A stretch of DNA of 37,556 nucleotides. Origin: Planctomycetota bacterium (GTDB taxonomy: Bacteria; Planctomycetota; Planctomycetia; Pirellulales; Pirellulaceae). Every line of letters begins with the position of its first letter. Position 1 is the first letter of the stretch. The DNA lies in NCBI GenBank assembly GCA_014381825.1, contig JACNKX010000160.1:1-37556 (forward strand), read 5' to 3'. The notes beneath the pieces were generated by a model. The model had not been told where the DNA came from and searched no databases. It saw nothing but the letters and a program-made list of their open reading frames with translations. A program made the translations under genes and the position numbers. This document shows positions 1 to 6,709 of the stretch, one piece after another.

Positions 1-1334
1 GAGTCGATTCGACCACGGCTCAAGTAACCGTGAACAACATCGATCCAACGGTCACTATCACGTCGATCACCCCGATCGATAGCGTCTCGGAGGATGAGGG
101 CGGTGTTGATGGGCGGCTTGACGAGACCGAAGGATTCGTTGTGAAGGGCACAGTCACAGATCCGGGCATTCTCGATACTTTCCCAGTCACCAATTTAGAA
201 GTCGACCTCAATTTCGACGGTGATGTGAACGATACCGGGGAAACCGTTCCAATACCTTTGACGCAAATAAGCCCCGGCAATTACACGTTTGAACAGACTT
301 TTTCCCAGGTGCAAGACGACGGACGATGGACCGACAGTGCGGGTAACCCAGCATGGAACAACGAAACGGCATCAGACAAATTGGCAGTTGCGGTCAAAGT
401 CGAAGACGATGACACTGGGCAAGGCTCAGCTTCAGAAGATACGTTTGTACATAATGTCGAGGCAACATTTGGTGATGATGTCGGTCTGACGTACGAACTT
501 GATGCCAATGGTTTCTTAACTAGCGCCACAGTACTTGGCTCGATTGTTGAACCTGGAGTTGAAGACTTCCATCGCGTGTCTGTACTGTGGGGGGATGGCG
601 GTGTCGGCGACGGATATGTTAATCCGATAGAGCTTGCCCCAGGCGAACTTTCCTTCGAGATCAAGCGGGTATTTTCAGGTGGTACACCTATCACGCTAGC
701 CGACCTTTACCCACTTACCGTAACGGTTCGGGACGACGATAGTGGCACAAACACGGTCGCGCTCCAACGTCCAAACGGAGAATGTATGGTGACGGGGTTT
801 GCTGTCTATAACGTCGGTTCTGATCGCAGAGCGATCGATCAAGCAGAGAAAGCCCAAGGAGTTCCGTATTTCGGTGACGGCCTTATGGTTAAGACAGTCG
901 CGGAAGGTACTGGCAATGTCAATCGCTGCATCTTTGCACGAACCGTAAAGTCCTCGACATGGCGCACGGAGTTTGGAAAGAAGGTCGTGCTTCGCGACGA
1001 TCAACAGCCGAAACCGGATGGCCCCGCCACGACCCCGGCGAAGCCAAATGGGAGCAATCTGCCAGGTGCAGGGGTCAGGATTCTGGGAGGCAACCGGTGG
1101 AGGTATGACGATGTGGACATTCCGAGTTTCGGAATTCCAGCGCAAACCATCCCCGGTGGCAAGGAGGCCACCTACAACTTTAAGATATCGAATATACCAG
1201 GGCAACTTTTCGTCAATGCGAGTTGGTCGCTCAAGATCGATATTGACGCGACCGGAAAAGTTGCAATGACGCCAACTCCATCCGGGAAAGCACCAGTAGC
1301 AAAGCCGACAGTGATCCCTGTAGTCAAGCCTTAG
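1..1334 (+). CDS. C-terminal part of a large PKD-like surface protein (5' end outside the window)
   Basis: The frame is open from the first in-frame codon at base 3, before the GTG at 30, and reads AQVTVNNIDPTV there. That is the usual junction between PKD/cadherin-like repeats, so the GTG is probably internal and the gene starts upstream of the window. Two repeat-like segments follow, each ending in an acidic strand: VKVEDDDTGQ near residue 125 and VTVRDDDSGT near 235 (counted from the GTG). From about residue 250 the character changes to a basic domain with two cysteines, then a proline-rich linker and a beta-rich end (KPTVIPVVKP). Such acidic repeats suggest an exported, calcium-binding adhesion or surface protein. 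The last 180 residues match no family I recognise. A small membrane protein gene starts 19 bases downstream. Confidence 0.7.
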   Translation, partial: VDSTTAQVTVNNIDPTVTITSITPIDSVSEDEGGVDGRLDETEGFVVKGTVTDPGILDTFPVTNLEVDLNFDGDVNDTGETVPIPLTQISPGNYTFEQTFSQVQDDGRWTDSAGNPAWNNETASDKLAVAVKVEDDDTGQGSASEDTFVHNVEATFGDDVGLTYELDANGFLTSATVLGSIVEPGVEDFHRVSVLWGDGGVGDGYVNPIELAPGELSFEIKRVFSGGTPITLADLYPLTVTVRDDDSGTNTVALQRPNGECMVTGFAVYNVGSDRRAIDQAEKAQGVPYFGDGLMVKTVAEGTGNVNRCIFARTVKSSTWRTEFGKKVVLRDDQQPKPDGPATTPAKPNGSNLPGAGVRILGGNRWRYDDVDIPSFGIPAQTIPGGKEATYNFKISNIPGQLFVNASWSLKIDIDATGKVAMTPTPSGKAPVAKPTVIPVVKP

Positions 1335-1353
1335 CGAAGATGACGAAACTTCG

Positions 1354-1707
1354 ATGAAAAGGTGCCATCCTAGATTCTCGTTGCGAGATCTGTTTATTGT
1401 AACTACGGTTGTTACCGTGGCCCTGAGTTGCTACATCTACCGCATTTCGATCTGGGCACGTGTCTGCTACGGTCCGCGCATTGATGACGAAACAGTCGAA
1501 GTACTTGCAGTTGACTCAAGTGCGTATGTCCTTCGCATTGCTGGCAGAAATGTATTGACGGAAAAGTGCTTCGGTTTGGCTCTCGCTGACGGGGAAGGTG
1601 CGAGCGCAAGGATCACAGGGGTTTGGAAAACTCGACAAGGTACCACACCGTACGTCGTGCGGATTGGAGACGAGTTCGTGGCCGCCGATTATTGCGGTCC
1701 AGAATGA
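1354..1707 (+). CDS. Small membrane-anchored hypothetical protein (RFSLRDLF type)
   Basis: This 117-residue protein begins MKRCHPRFSLRDLF, followed by one hydrophobic helix at about residues 11-29, then a soluble remainder of about 88 residues. The basic RFSLRxLF leader before a single helix is very common in planctomycete membrane proteins of unknown role. The positive residues before the helix suggest the C-terminal part lies outside the cytoplasm. The soluble part is beta-rich with two cysteines and no recognised domain. The ATG was chosen because the leader begins there. It lies 19 bases after the surface-protein gene and is probably co-transcribed with it. No function is assigned. A partner or protector of the upstream protein's tail is possible from position alone. 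Confidence 0.65.
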   Translation: MKRCHPRFSLRDLFIVTTVVTVALSCYIYRISIWARVCYGPRIDDETVEVLAVDSSAYVLRIAGRNVLTEKCFGLALADGEGASARITGVWKTRQGTTPYVVRIGDEFVAADYCGPE

Positions 1708-1748
1708 AGATTGGACTTTACCAGGATCCGATCAAAGGACCGATACCA

Positions 1749-1820
1749 GGGGTCAGGCGTCTTTGTTGGTTTTTTCGGCTTGCGGTCGTACTCGTTGTCG
1801 GCCACGCGGACGTATTGTTG
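1749..1820 (-). repeat. 72-bp dispersed repeat, copy 1
   Basis: It matches 3297-3368 with three mismatches in 72 bases. Read on the minus strand it encodes ADNEYDRKPKKPTKTPDP in both copies. Two of the three differences are silent third-codon changes in that frame (AAA/AAG and ACG/ACA). This suggests descent from a coding 3' end rather than from a regulatory site. Here the frame continues past the repeat as WYRSF. Confidence 0.8.
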
Positions 1821-1867
1821 GCGGACATAAACGGGACAGCGACGGTCTTAAATTCTGTCAATAGCTG

Positions 1868-1888
1868 ATTCAAAAAACATTTTTGAAT
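1868..1888. terminator. AT-rich hairpin, possible weak terminator
   Basis: A perfect 9-bp stem (ATTCAAAAA against TTTTTGAAT) closes a 3-base loop. The stem is almost entirely A/T, unlike a classical GC-rich intrinsic terminator, so the terminator role is only one possibility. It sits between the two gene pairs of the left region. Confidence 0.3.
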
Positions 1889-1961
1889 TCCTTTCTGAAA
1901 GGCGGAGCGAACTGCAAGTTCCTCGGGAGTTCCTTGGGGCGAAGGAGCAGCACAGGGTTAC

Positions 1962-2639
1962 ATGATTCAGTATGGATCGGATCCTGTCATTGTTGACGGC
2001 ACATGGAAGTACCAACTCGCAGTCCGAATTCCGAAGAACAATGCGACGGAAGGGAAACTGGCCGTCCAAATCGGCGACTTTTGGAGTGATTTCTTTGCAG
2101 CCGATGGCACAACTCTTGTTCATGTTCATGGCGAATTCGCCGATGTTTGGAAACTCAATGCCGCGAATGAAACGCCTCCGCCGGGGCCGATTTATTATGA
2201 TTTTGCGGACACGGTTAACGCGACCGGATTTTCAAATGAGCAATTCAATGTCAGCGGACAGAACGCATGTAAGTACAAGTACTTTTTCAACGCCGCTGCC
2301 TATATAGCCGATCCAGGCCAACTCCGGTTTGAAGACGGCGAAGCCGCAACTCCCAGTCCCTATAACGGAGAACAAGGGCAAGTTGGTAAATCGGGGCACT
2401 TCTGTGCCAAGCCTTCTGATCAACCAGAATTGGTGTGCTCCAGTATTTGGGACGACGGGCCCGGTACTCACACACGCGCCGTCGTGGTTGGCGGCACAAC
2501 AGAAGTTTATTCAATTCGTGGAAGAATTGATGCCACGAAGGTCAATGGAAAATGGACCATTACGCACAAGTCCCTAAAGTGGACACTTGAGCAGGGCGTG
2601 ATTGACGTTGTTCCTCTGGACCGACCATTGGAAGGATAA
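1962..2639 (+). CDS. Unrecognised 225-residue protein, possible orphan C-terminal domain
   Basis: The protein starts MIQYGSDPVIVDGTWKYQ and has no signal peptide or membrane helix. It is beta-rich, with a PPPGP linker near residue 71 and cysteines near residues 102, 147 and 158. The frame is open upstream only to the stop at 1896-1898, and no better start is visible. Starting mid-fold without a leader, and sitting behind the C-terminal end of a big surface protein, suggests a detached C-terminal domain or a gene that lost its 5' part. It could also be a genuine small cytoplasmic protein. It is followed after 16 bases by a membrane protein, the same layout as the first pair. I recognise no family and assign no function. 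Confidence 0.5.
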   Translation: MIQYGSDPVIVDGTWKYQLAVRIPKNNATEGKLAVQIGDFWSDFFAADGTTLVHVHGEFADVWKLNAANETPPPGPIYYDFADTVNATGFSNEQFNVSGQNACKYKYFFNAAAYIADPGQLRFEDGEAATPSPYNGEQGQVGKSGHFCAKPSDQPELVCSSIWDDGPGTHTRAVVVGGTTEVYSIRGRIDATKVNGKWTITHKSLKWTLEQGVIDVVPLDRPLEG

Positions 2640-2655
2640 GAGGTGTCATAACGTT

Positions 2656-3279
2656 ATGCGCGCGAAATGGCTTGGTATCCGGCGGTGGAGTTTACGATCG
2701 TTCATCATCACGTGTTGTGTCATACCGATTGGCATTTTTCTCGCTCATCGTGGCAACGAATACTATGGTCGCTGGCAGCAGATCAGATGCGCAGATATTC
2801 CGGAGGAACGCCGCGCGTTTTTGCAAATGTTGCTGCGCGCACATGCGACCGACATTCACAACCCACAGTTTGCCAAAGTGTGTGATGAGCTTACAAGAAG
2901 CGAATATACGGGGATATTTGCGGGGATTATGCTGAGTCAATTACCGGCTCAGCCCATCCGTTCGGAGCATGGGATCCAATGTAATATCACCGCTTTTAAC
3001 ACAGTACTTGGTAGTTCCATGCTCGTGTTAACAGATGACGAGGGGTCGGTTCGCGATTTTGTGCATATTAGAGCTCATGCAATCGAGCGTTGGGAACTCG
3101 CAAGTGATCGCAGGCACTTGACGGCAGTTGTATCGGGACAAGGTTTTGGTGCAGTAACCAAGATCAACGTGCAAGTGACGCAGGAGTGCCGATGCGAATG
3201 GGAAAAGGTGCCAGAAAAAGTGAAATTGCAAAAGGAATGGGAAAAGGTGACAGTCCCGGGGCGTATACACCGATCATAA
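2656..3279 (+). CDS. Small membrane-anchored hypothetical protein (RRWSLRSF type)
   Basis: The ATG at 2656 gives MRAKWLGIRRWSLRSF, followed by a helix at about residues 14-31. The longer in-frame start at 2602 would put unrelated residues before this typical leader and overlap the upstream gene. The protein has 207 residues. The soluble part begins with a basic and aromatic stretch (HRGNEYYGRW). The 3' end looks altered: a 15-base sequence occurs twice in frame at 3196-3210 and 3235-3249, giving WEKVPEK and WEKVTVP, and the stop lies inside a 17-bp tandem duplication. The last 30 or so residues may therefore come from an invading repeat. It resembles the protein at 1354 in leader and layout but not clearly in the soluble part. 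Confidence 0.6.
   Translation: MRAKWLGIRRWSLRSFIITCCVIPIGIFLAHRGNEYYGRWQQIRCADIPEERRAFLQMLLRAHATDIHNPQFAKVCDELTRSEYTGIFAGIMLSQLPAQPIRSEHGIQCNITAFNTVLGSSMLVLTDDEGSVRDFVHIRAHAIERWELASDRRHLTAVVSGQGFGAVTKINVQVTQECRCEWEKVPEKVKLQKEWEKVTVPGRIHRS
3196..3249 (+). repeat. 15-bp direct repeat inside the 3' end of a gene
   Basis: GAATGGGAAAAGGTG occurs at 3196-3210 and again at 3235-3249. The 39-base spacing is 13 codons, so the reading frame is kept. The GGGAAAAGGTG(C/A)CAG core recalls short repeats common near mobile-repeat remnants in planctomycetes; this resemblance is from memory only. Confidence 0.7.
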
Positions 3280-3301
3280 GGGGTCACCGATCATAAGGGG
3301 T
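3268..3301 (+). repeat. 17-bp perfect tandem duplication
   Basis: CACCGATCATAAGGGGT occurs twice back to back, at 3268-3284 and 3285-3301. The first copy holds the stop codon of the upstream gene. The second runs into repeat copy 2. Such a duplication fits replication slippage or a target-site event at the repeat's edge. Confidence 0.9.
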
Positions 3302-3413
3302 CAGGTGTCTTTGTTGGTTTCTTCGGCTTGCGGTCGTACTCGTTGTCGGCCACGCGGTCGTATTGTTGATTCCAGGTTAAGTCGACCGGCAGTTGATTTC
3401 GCCCATGCTTCAT
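3291..3413 (-). CDS. Possible 40-residue ORF or transposon-derived gene remnant
   Basis: On the minus strand an ATG at 3413-3411 opens a frame reading MKHGRNQLPVDLTWNQQ and ending KKPTKTPDPL before a TGA. It is very basic and proline-rich. Its last part is the 72-bp repeat, whose other copy keeps the same residues. Conservation with silent changes supports a coding past. The short length and the stop inside the tandem duplication suggest the end piece of a longer lost gene, such as a mobile-element protein. It may not be expressed now. Confidence 0.3.
   Translation of the reverse strand: MKHGRNQLPVDLTWNQQYDRVADNEYDRKPKKPTKTPDPL
3297..3368 (-). repeat. 72-bp dispersed repeat, copy 2
   Basis: This is the second copy of the sequence at 1749-1820, in the same orientation with three mismatches. 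Each copy follows a pair made of an exported or orphan domain gene and a small membrane protein gene. The copies thus bound two similarly built units of about 1.5 kb. Confidence 0.8.
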
Positions 3414-3626
3414 CTAGTATTAGGCTCTGACAAAGCACTAGGTACCGCGTAAGGGTGCAGGTTCTGTACGATTGAGTCGTGGGAGCCATTCGAGCGGACC
3501 GAATCTGAGGTATCTGCCGCGCGCGATAACAGGTACGCCCTGTACCCAATAGAATGCAACAATCACGGTCAAGACTTTCCGTGTACGAATCGAAATTCGT
3601 TCCTCCCATGGCCAAAGAAGACGAGC

Positions 3627-4529
3627 GTGGACAACTCCCTCAAGTCTTTAGATCCGCAGACGCTGGCTAAACTGCAAGGGCTGCAACTTCGCGCGCGACG
3701 GATCGTCGAAGGGTTCGTCGCCGGTTTGCATCGCAGTCCGTATCGCGGCTTCTCCGTCGAGTTTGCCGAGCATCGTGAATACGTTCCCGGTGATGACATT
3801 CGCCATCTCGACTGGAAGGTCTTCGGACGCACCGACAAGTTCTATTTGAAACAGTACGAAGACGAAACGAACTTAATCTGCTACATCGCGTTGGATGTCA
3901 GCGAAAGCATGGCGTATCGAGGCCCAGACTCACCCTTGTCAAAACTCGAGTACGCACAGTGTATTGCCGCCACGGTGGCTTGGCTCGTTCTTCAAAGTCA
4001 AGACGCCGTTGGTCTGGTTACGTTTGACGACCAAGTTCGCGAATACGTCGCGCCAAGCAATAGTCCGACGCGGCTAAACGAATTGCTCTCGATCATGGAG
4101 AGTAAGCCTTCCTCAAACAAGACGGCGATTGGCAGCACTTTTCAGCAGCTTGCTCAGAAGCTCTCCAAGCGGGGCGTCGTCCTTGTCATCAGCGATCTGT
4201 TTGACGAAGCGAAGAGCGTACTGAACGGTTTACGTCAACTACGGCATCGTCAACACGATTTGGCCGTCCTACAGATTCTCGATCCAGCCGAATTAGACCT
4301 GCCGTTCGACCGACCGACCGTGTTTCGAGGACTAGAAGGGATGCCCAAAATAGCAGCACAGCCTCGAGCCATCCGCACCGCATATAAAGCAGAGCTCGAC
4401 AGTTTTCTCCAACAAATCAAACGCGGCTGTTTGGATAACGAGATCGACTATCGGCTCGTTCCGACCGATCAGCCGCTCGATGTTGCCTTGTCGGCGTTTC
4501 TGTCTTCACGTCAATCCAGAAGCCGATAG
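3627..4529 (+). CDS. DUF58 family protein with VWA fold (cluster 1)
   Basis: This 300-residue cytoplasmic protein carries the DUF58 signature REYVPGDDIRHLDWK at residues 50-64. A VWA-like fold follows, with a complete MIDAS start D90-V-S-E-S94, a candidate T near 166 and a D190 in VVLVISDLFD. DUF58 proteins are usual partners of MoxR AAA+ ATPases and are thought to bind metal and partner proteins through this site. There is no ATG in frame, so GTG at 3627 is the start; it gives an N-terminus of family length. It heads cluster 1 without a MoxR gene beside it. The BatA-like gene starts 23 bases later. It is clearly paralogous to the protein at 22099 (shared VEGF, HRSPY, PGDD, EDETNL and SESMA blocks). 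Confidence 0.93.
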   Translation: MDNSLKSLDPQTLAKLQGLQLRARRIVEGFVAGLHRSPYRGFSVEFAEHREYVPGDDIRHLDWKVFGRTDKFYLKQYEDETNLICYIALDVSESMAYRGPDSPLSKLEYAQCIAATVAWLVLQSQDAVGLVTFDDQVREYVAPSNSPTRLNELLSIMESKPSSNKTAIGSTFQQLAQKLSKRGVVLVISDLFDEAKSVLNGLRQLRHRQHDLAVLQILDPAELDLPFDRPTVFRGLEGMPKIAAQPRAIRTAYKAELDSFLQQIKRGCLDNEIDYRLVPTDQPLDVALSAFLSSRQSRSR

Positions 4530-4552
4530 AAGTTAGCTGCGTCGAAGTCACC

Positions 4553-6709
4553 ATGCCGTTGTTCGCCATTTGGTCATTCGCAAGTCCTTGGTTGTTGCTC
4601 TGGGGAGTCACCGCCGCGCTACCGGTGCTGATTCATCTCTGGAGCCGCAGACGCTTCGTGGAAACGACATGGGCGGCAACGCAATTCTTACTGGCGGCGA
4701 TTCGCCGTCATCAACGCCGAATCCAAATCGAGCAATGGTTGCTGCTCGCAATTCGCGCTGCGATCCTCCTGTTGCTGGCAATCGCGTTCGCAGAGCCGAT
4801 CGTATCAGGGCTTCCCGGAATTGGCGGTTGGAGGCCGCAACCACCAACGCATACGATTCTTGTGATCGACACATCCTATTCGATGGCCTACGAAGCCTCC
4901 GAAACAACTCGGTTGTCCGATGCTCGATTGCAAGCCACGAAACTCGTCGAATATGCAGCTCCGGGCGACGCATTCTCACTAGTAACACTAGCCGATCCGC
5001 CCGAAGTAATCATCCGTGAACCATCGGCGAACCACAGCGCGGTAATCGCCGAAATCAACGGCCTTCGAATCACGAACCGTCGCGCCTCGCTTACGGCAAC
5101 TCTGTCGCAAATCGAACAGTTACTCAGCGCAGTAGAAGATCGCTTCGAGCATCAGCATGTTCACATCTTCAGCGATTTAAGCAAATCCACTTGGGATGAC
5201 TCACCAACAGACAACTGGCGATCCCGACTGGCTGCGTTGTCGCCACGTGCCGCGCTCCACCTAGGTGACACGAGCGCAAACATCACTCCGGATAACACTG
5301 CCATCGCACGGATCGCTCTACAAAGCGGCACTGTCGTGGTCGGTGCGCCCGTTTTGGTCGACGTAGAACTCGCAAGCTTTGCCAAGAACAAACAACTGCG
5401 CAAGCGAGTCGAACTCTCCGTCGATGGGACCAGCGCCGGTGAACAATTCGTTGACTTGGAGAGCGGGGCGCGAGCGACCGCAAACTTCGCCGTCACGTTC
5501 AACGTTGCCGGGGAGCACGTCCTGAAAGCGACCATCGGCGATGATGGGTTGAAGGTCGATAACGATCGTTGGCTTTCCGTTCCGGTCCGCGATACGACTC
5601 GAGTGCTATGCATTCAGGGGCGTCCTCACGCCGCCGAGTATGTAGCATTCGCGCTCAGTCCCAGTGCCGACACGAATGGGATACACCCCGAAGTGGCGTC
5701 GGAACATGCCATCATCGAGCGTACACTTCATGACTATGACTGCATCTTCCTTTGCAACGTCGCTCACTTCACACCCGACGAAGCCCAGAAACTTCTCGAC
5801 TACGTCGAACAGGGTGGAGGTCTCGTCTTTGTGCTCGGTGATTTGGTGAACTCGGAAGGCTACAACGAACAACTTGGAGCAGAATCGCTCACTAAGTTAT
5901 TGCCAGCGAGTTTGAACGAGACGGTCGGCGATGGCCGCCACGGATTCAACCCTCTCGAATACCGCCACCCTTTGACGCTGCCGTTTCGTGGCCATGAACG
6001 TTCCGGATTGTTGACCGTTCCCATATGGAGATACATCCGCCTCGACCGTATCAACGAAAATGCATCGGTCGCGCTCGCTTTTGAAAATGGCGATCCTGCA
6101 ATCGTCGAAGAAGCAGTAGGGCAGGGAAGGGTGTTGCTCGTCGCGACCGCCGCCTCGCCGGAATCTGTTGATCGAACAACTGAACCCGCCACGCCCTGGA
6201 CGGCCCTTGCGTCGTGGCCAAGCTTCCCGCCTCTGATTCACGAGATCGTTCGCCTGGCCGCGAGCAATCGTGTTGCGCAAAGGAACATGTTCGTCGGTGA
6301 TCTGCTCTCATCACGCCTGCAAGAACGTTCCGCAAGTTCGACCGCGACGTTGCTTACACCAGATAACAACGAGCTTCCGCTGCACATTAACGACGAAGAA
6401 GACAGCTGGACGTACGATCAGGCTAACCAGCCGGGAGTCTATCGTCTCCGTTTCGATGACGAGAACATTCCGCAGCAGACATTCTCCGTGAACTTGGAGG
6501 CGATCACTTCGGATGCCAGCGAAAGCAATCTGGAGTCAGTATTACGCGACGAGCTAAGCGAGCTATTCGACGATGCGCAACTCAACGCCCCCCCCCAATC
6601 CTTCGCCGAGCAAGATGTCCCTTTGTTCCGCATAGCACTCGGCACTCTGCTGGCGTTACTCGTCGCTGAGACCTTCCTCGCAGCCCGCTTCGGGAGGGCG
6701 TCGACATGA
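4553..6709 (+). CDS. BatA-like VWA membrane protein (cluster 1)
   Basis: The 718-residue protein has the BatA N-terminal domain: helix at about 9-28, a basic RRRFVETTW loop, then a helix at about 61-81. A VWA fold follows with MIDAS D106-T-S-Y-S110. The middle holds an Ig-like segment and a Rossmann-like segment (LCIQGRPHAAEYVAFAL). A last helix lies at about 691-712. Both the VWA and later domains should sit on the outer face of the inner membrane, as proposed for Bat proteins. The reading frame contains a run of nine C at 6588-6596, near residue 680. The last codons overlap the next gene by 4 bases (ATGA), suggesting coupled translation. Confidence 0.9.
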   Translation: MPLFAIWSFASPWLLLWGVTAALPVLIHLWSRRRFVETTWAATQFLLAAIRRHQRRIQIEQWLLLAIRAAILLLLAIAFAEPIVSGLPGIGGWRPQPPTHTILVIDTSYSMAYEASETTRLSDARLQATKLVEYAAPGDAFSLVTLADPPEVIIREPSANHSAVIAEINGLRITNRRASLTATLSQIEQLLSAVEDRFEHQHVHIFSDLSKSTWDDSPTDNWRSRLAALSPRAALHLGDTSANITPDNTAIARIALQSGTVVVGAPVLVDVELASFAKNKQLRKRVELSVDGTSAGEQFVDLESGARATANFAVTFNVAGEHVLKATIGDDGLKVDNDRWLSVPVRDTTRVLCIQGRPHAAEYVAFALSPSADTNGIHPEVASEHAIIERTLHDYDCIFLCNVAHFTPDEAQKLLDYVEQGGGLVFVLGDLVNSEGYNEQLGAESLTKLLPASLNETVGDGRHGFNPLEYRHPLTLPFRGHERSGLLTVPIWRYIRLDRINENASVALAFENGDPAIVEEAVGQGRVLLVATAASPESVDRTTEPATPWTALASWPSFPPLIHEIVRLAASNRVAQRNMFVGDLLSSRLQERSASSTATLLTPDNNELPLHINDEEDSWTYDQANQPGVYRLRFDDENIPQQTFSVNLEAITSDASESNLESVLRDELSELFDDAQLNAPPQSFAEQDVPLFRIALGTLLALLVAETFLAARFGRAST
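6588..6596 (+). repeat. C9 homopolymer inside the BatA-like gene
   Basis: Nine consecutive C encode the Ala-Pro-Pro of LNAPPQS, just before the C-terminal helix. A slip of one base would remove that helix and the coupled stop/start at 6706. It is a possible phase-variation site, or a weak spot for sequencing error. Confidence 0.9.

Larger units (their letters stand above)
1708..1961. other. Intergenic stretch with repeat copy 1 and an AT-rich hairpin
   Basis: This gap holds the first copy of the 72-bp repeat (1749-1820) and a hairpin at 1868-1888. Overlapping short ORFs exist here, but they run through the repeat and show no family features. An AAGGAG-like stretch at 1942-1947 lies 14 bases before the ATG at 1962, slightly far for a standard ribosome binding site. 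Confidence 0.5.
3280..3626. other. Gap before cluster 1 with repeat copy 2 and no clear gene
   Basis: The left half holds the tandem duplication, the second 72-bp repeat and a 40-codon minus-strand ORF. The right half (about 3420-3600) shows no convincing gene on either strand. The frame of the next gene is open upstream to at least 3543 but offers no ATG and no family-like sequence. The cluster 1 promoter, if there is one, should lie here; no clear -35/-10 pair is visible. Confidence 0.5.

Noticed and set aside
1598-1868. Two overlapping ORFs (88 and 81 codons)
   Set aside because: Both overlap the end of the gene at 1354 and the dispersed repeat; their translations look random.
3301-3615. 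104-codon minus-strand ORF before cluster 1
   Set aside because: It runs through the 72-bp repeat in a different frame from the conserved one and has no family features.
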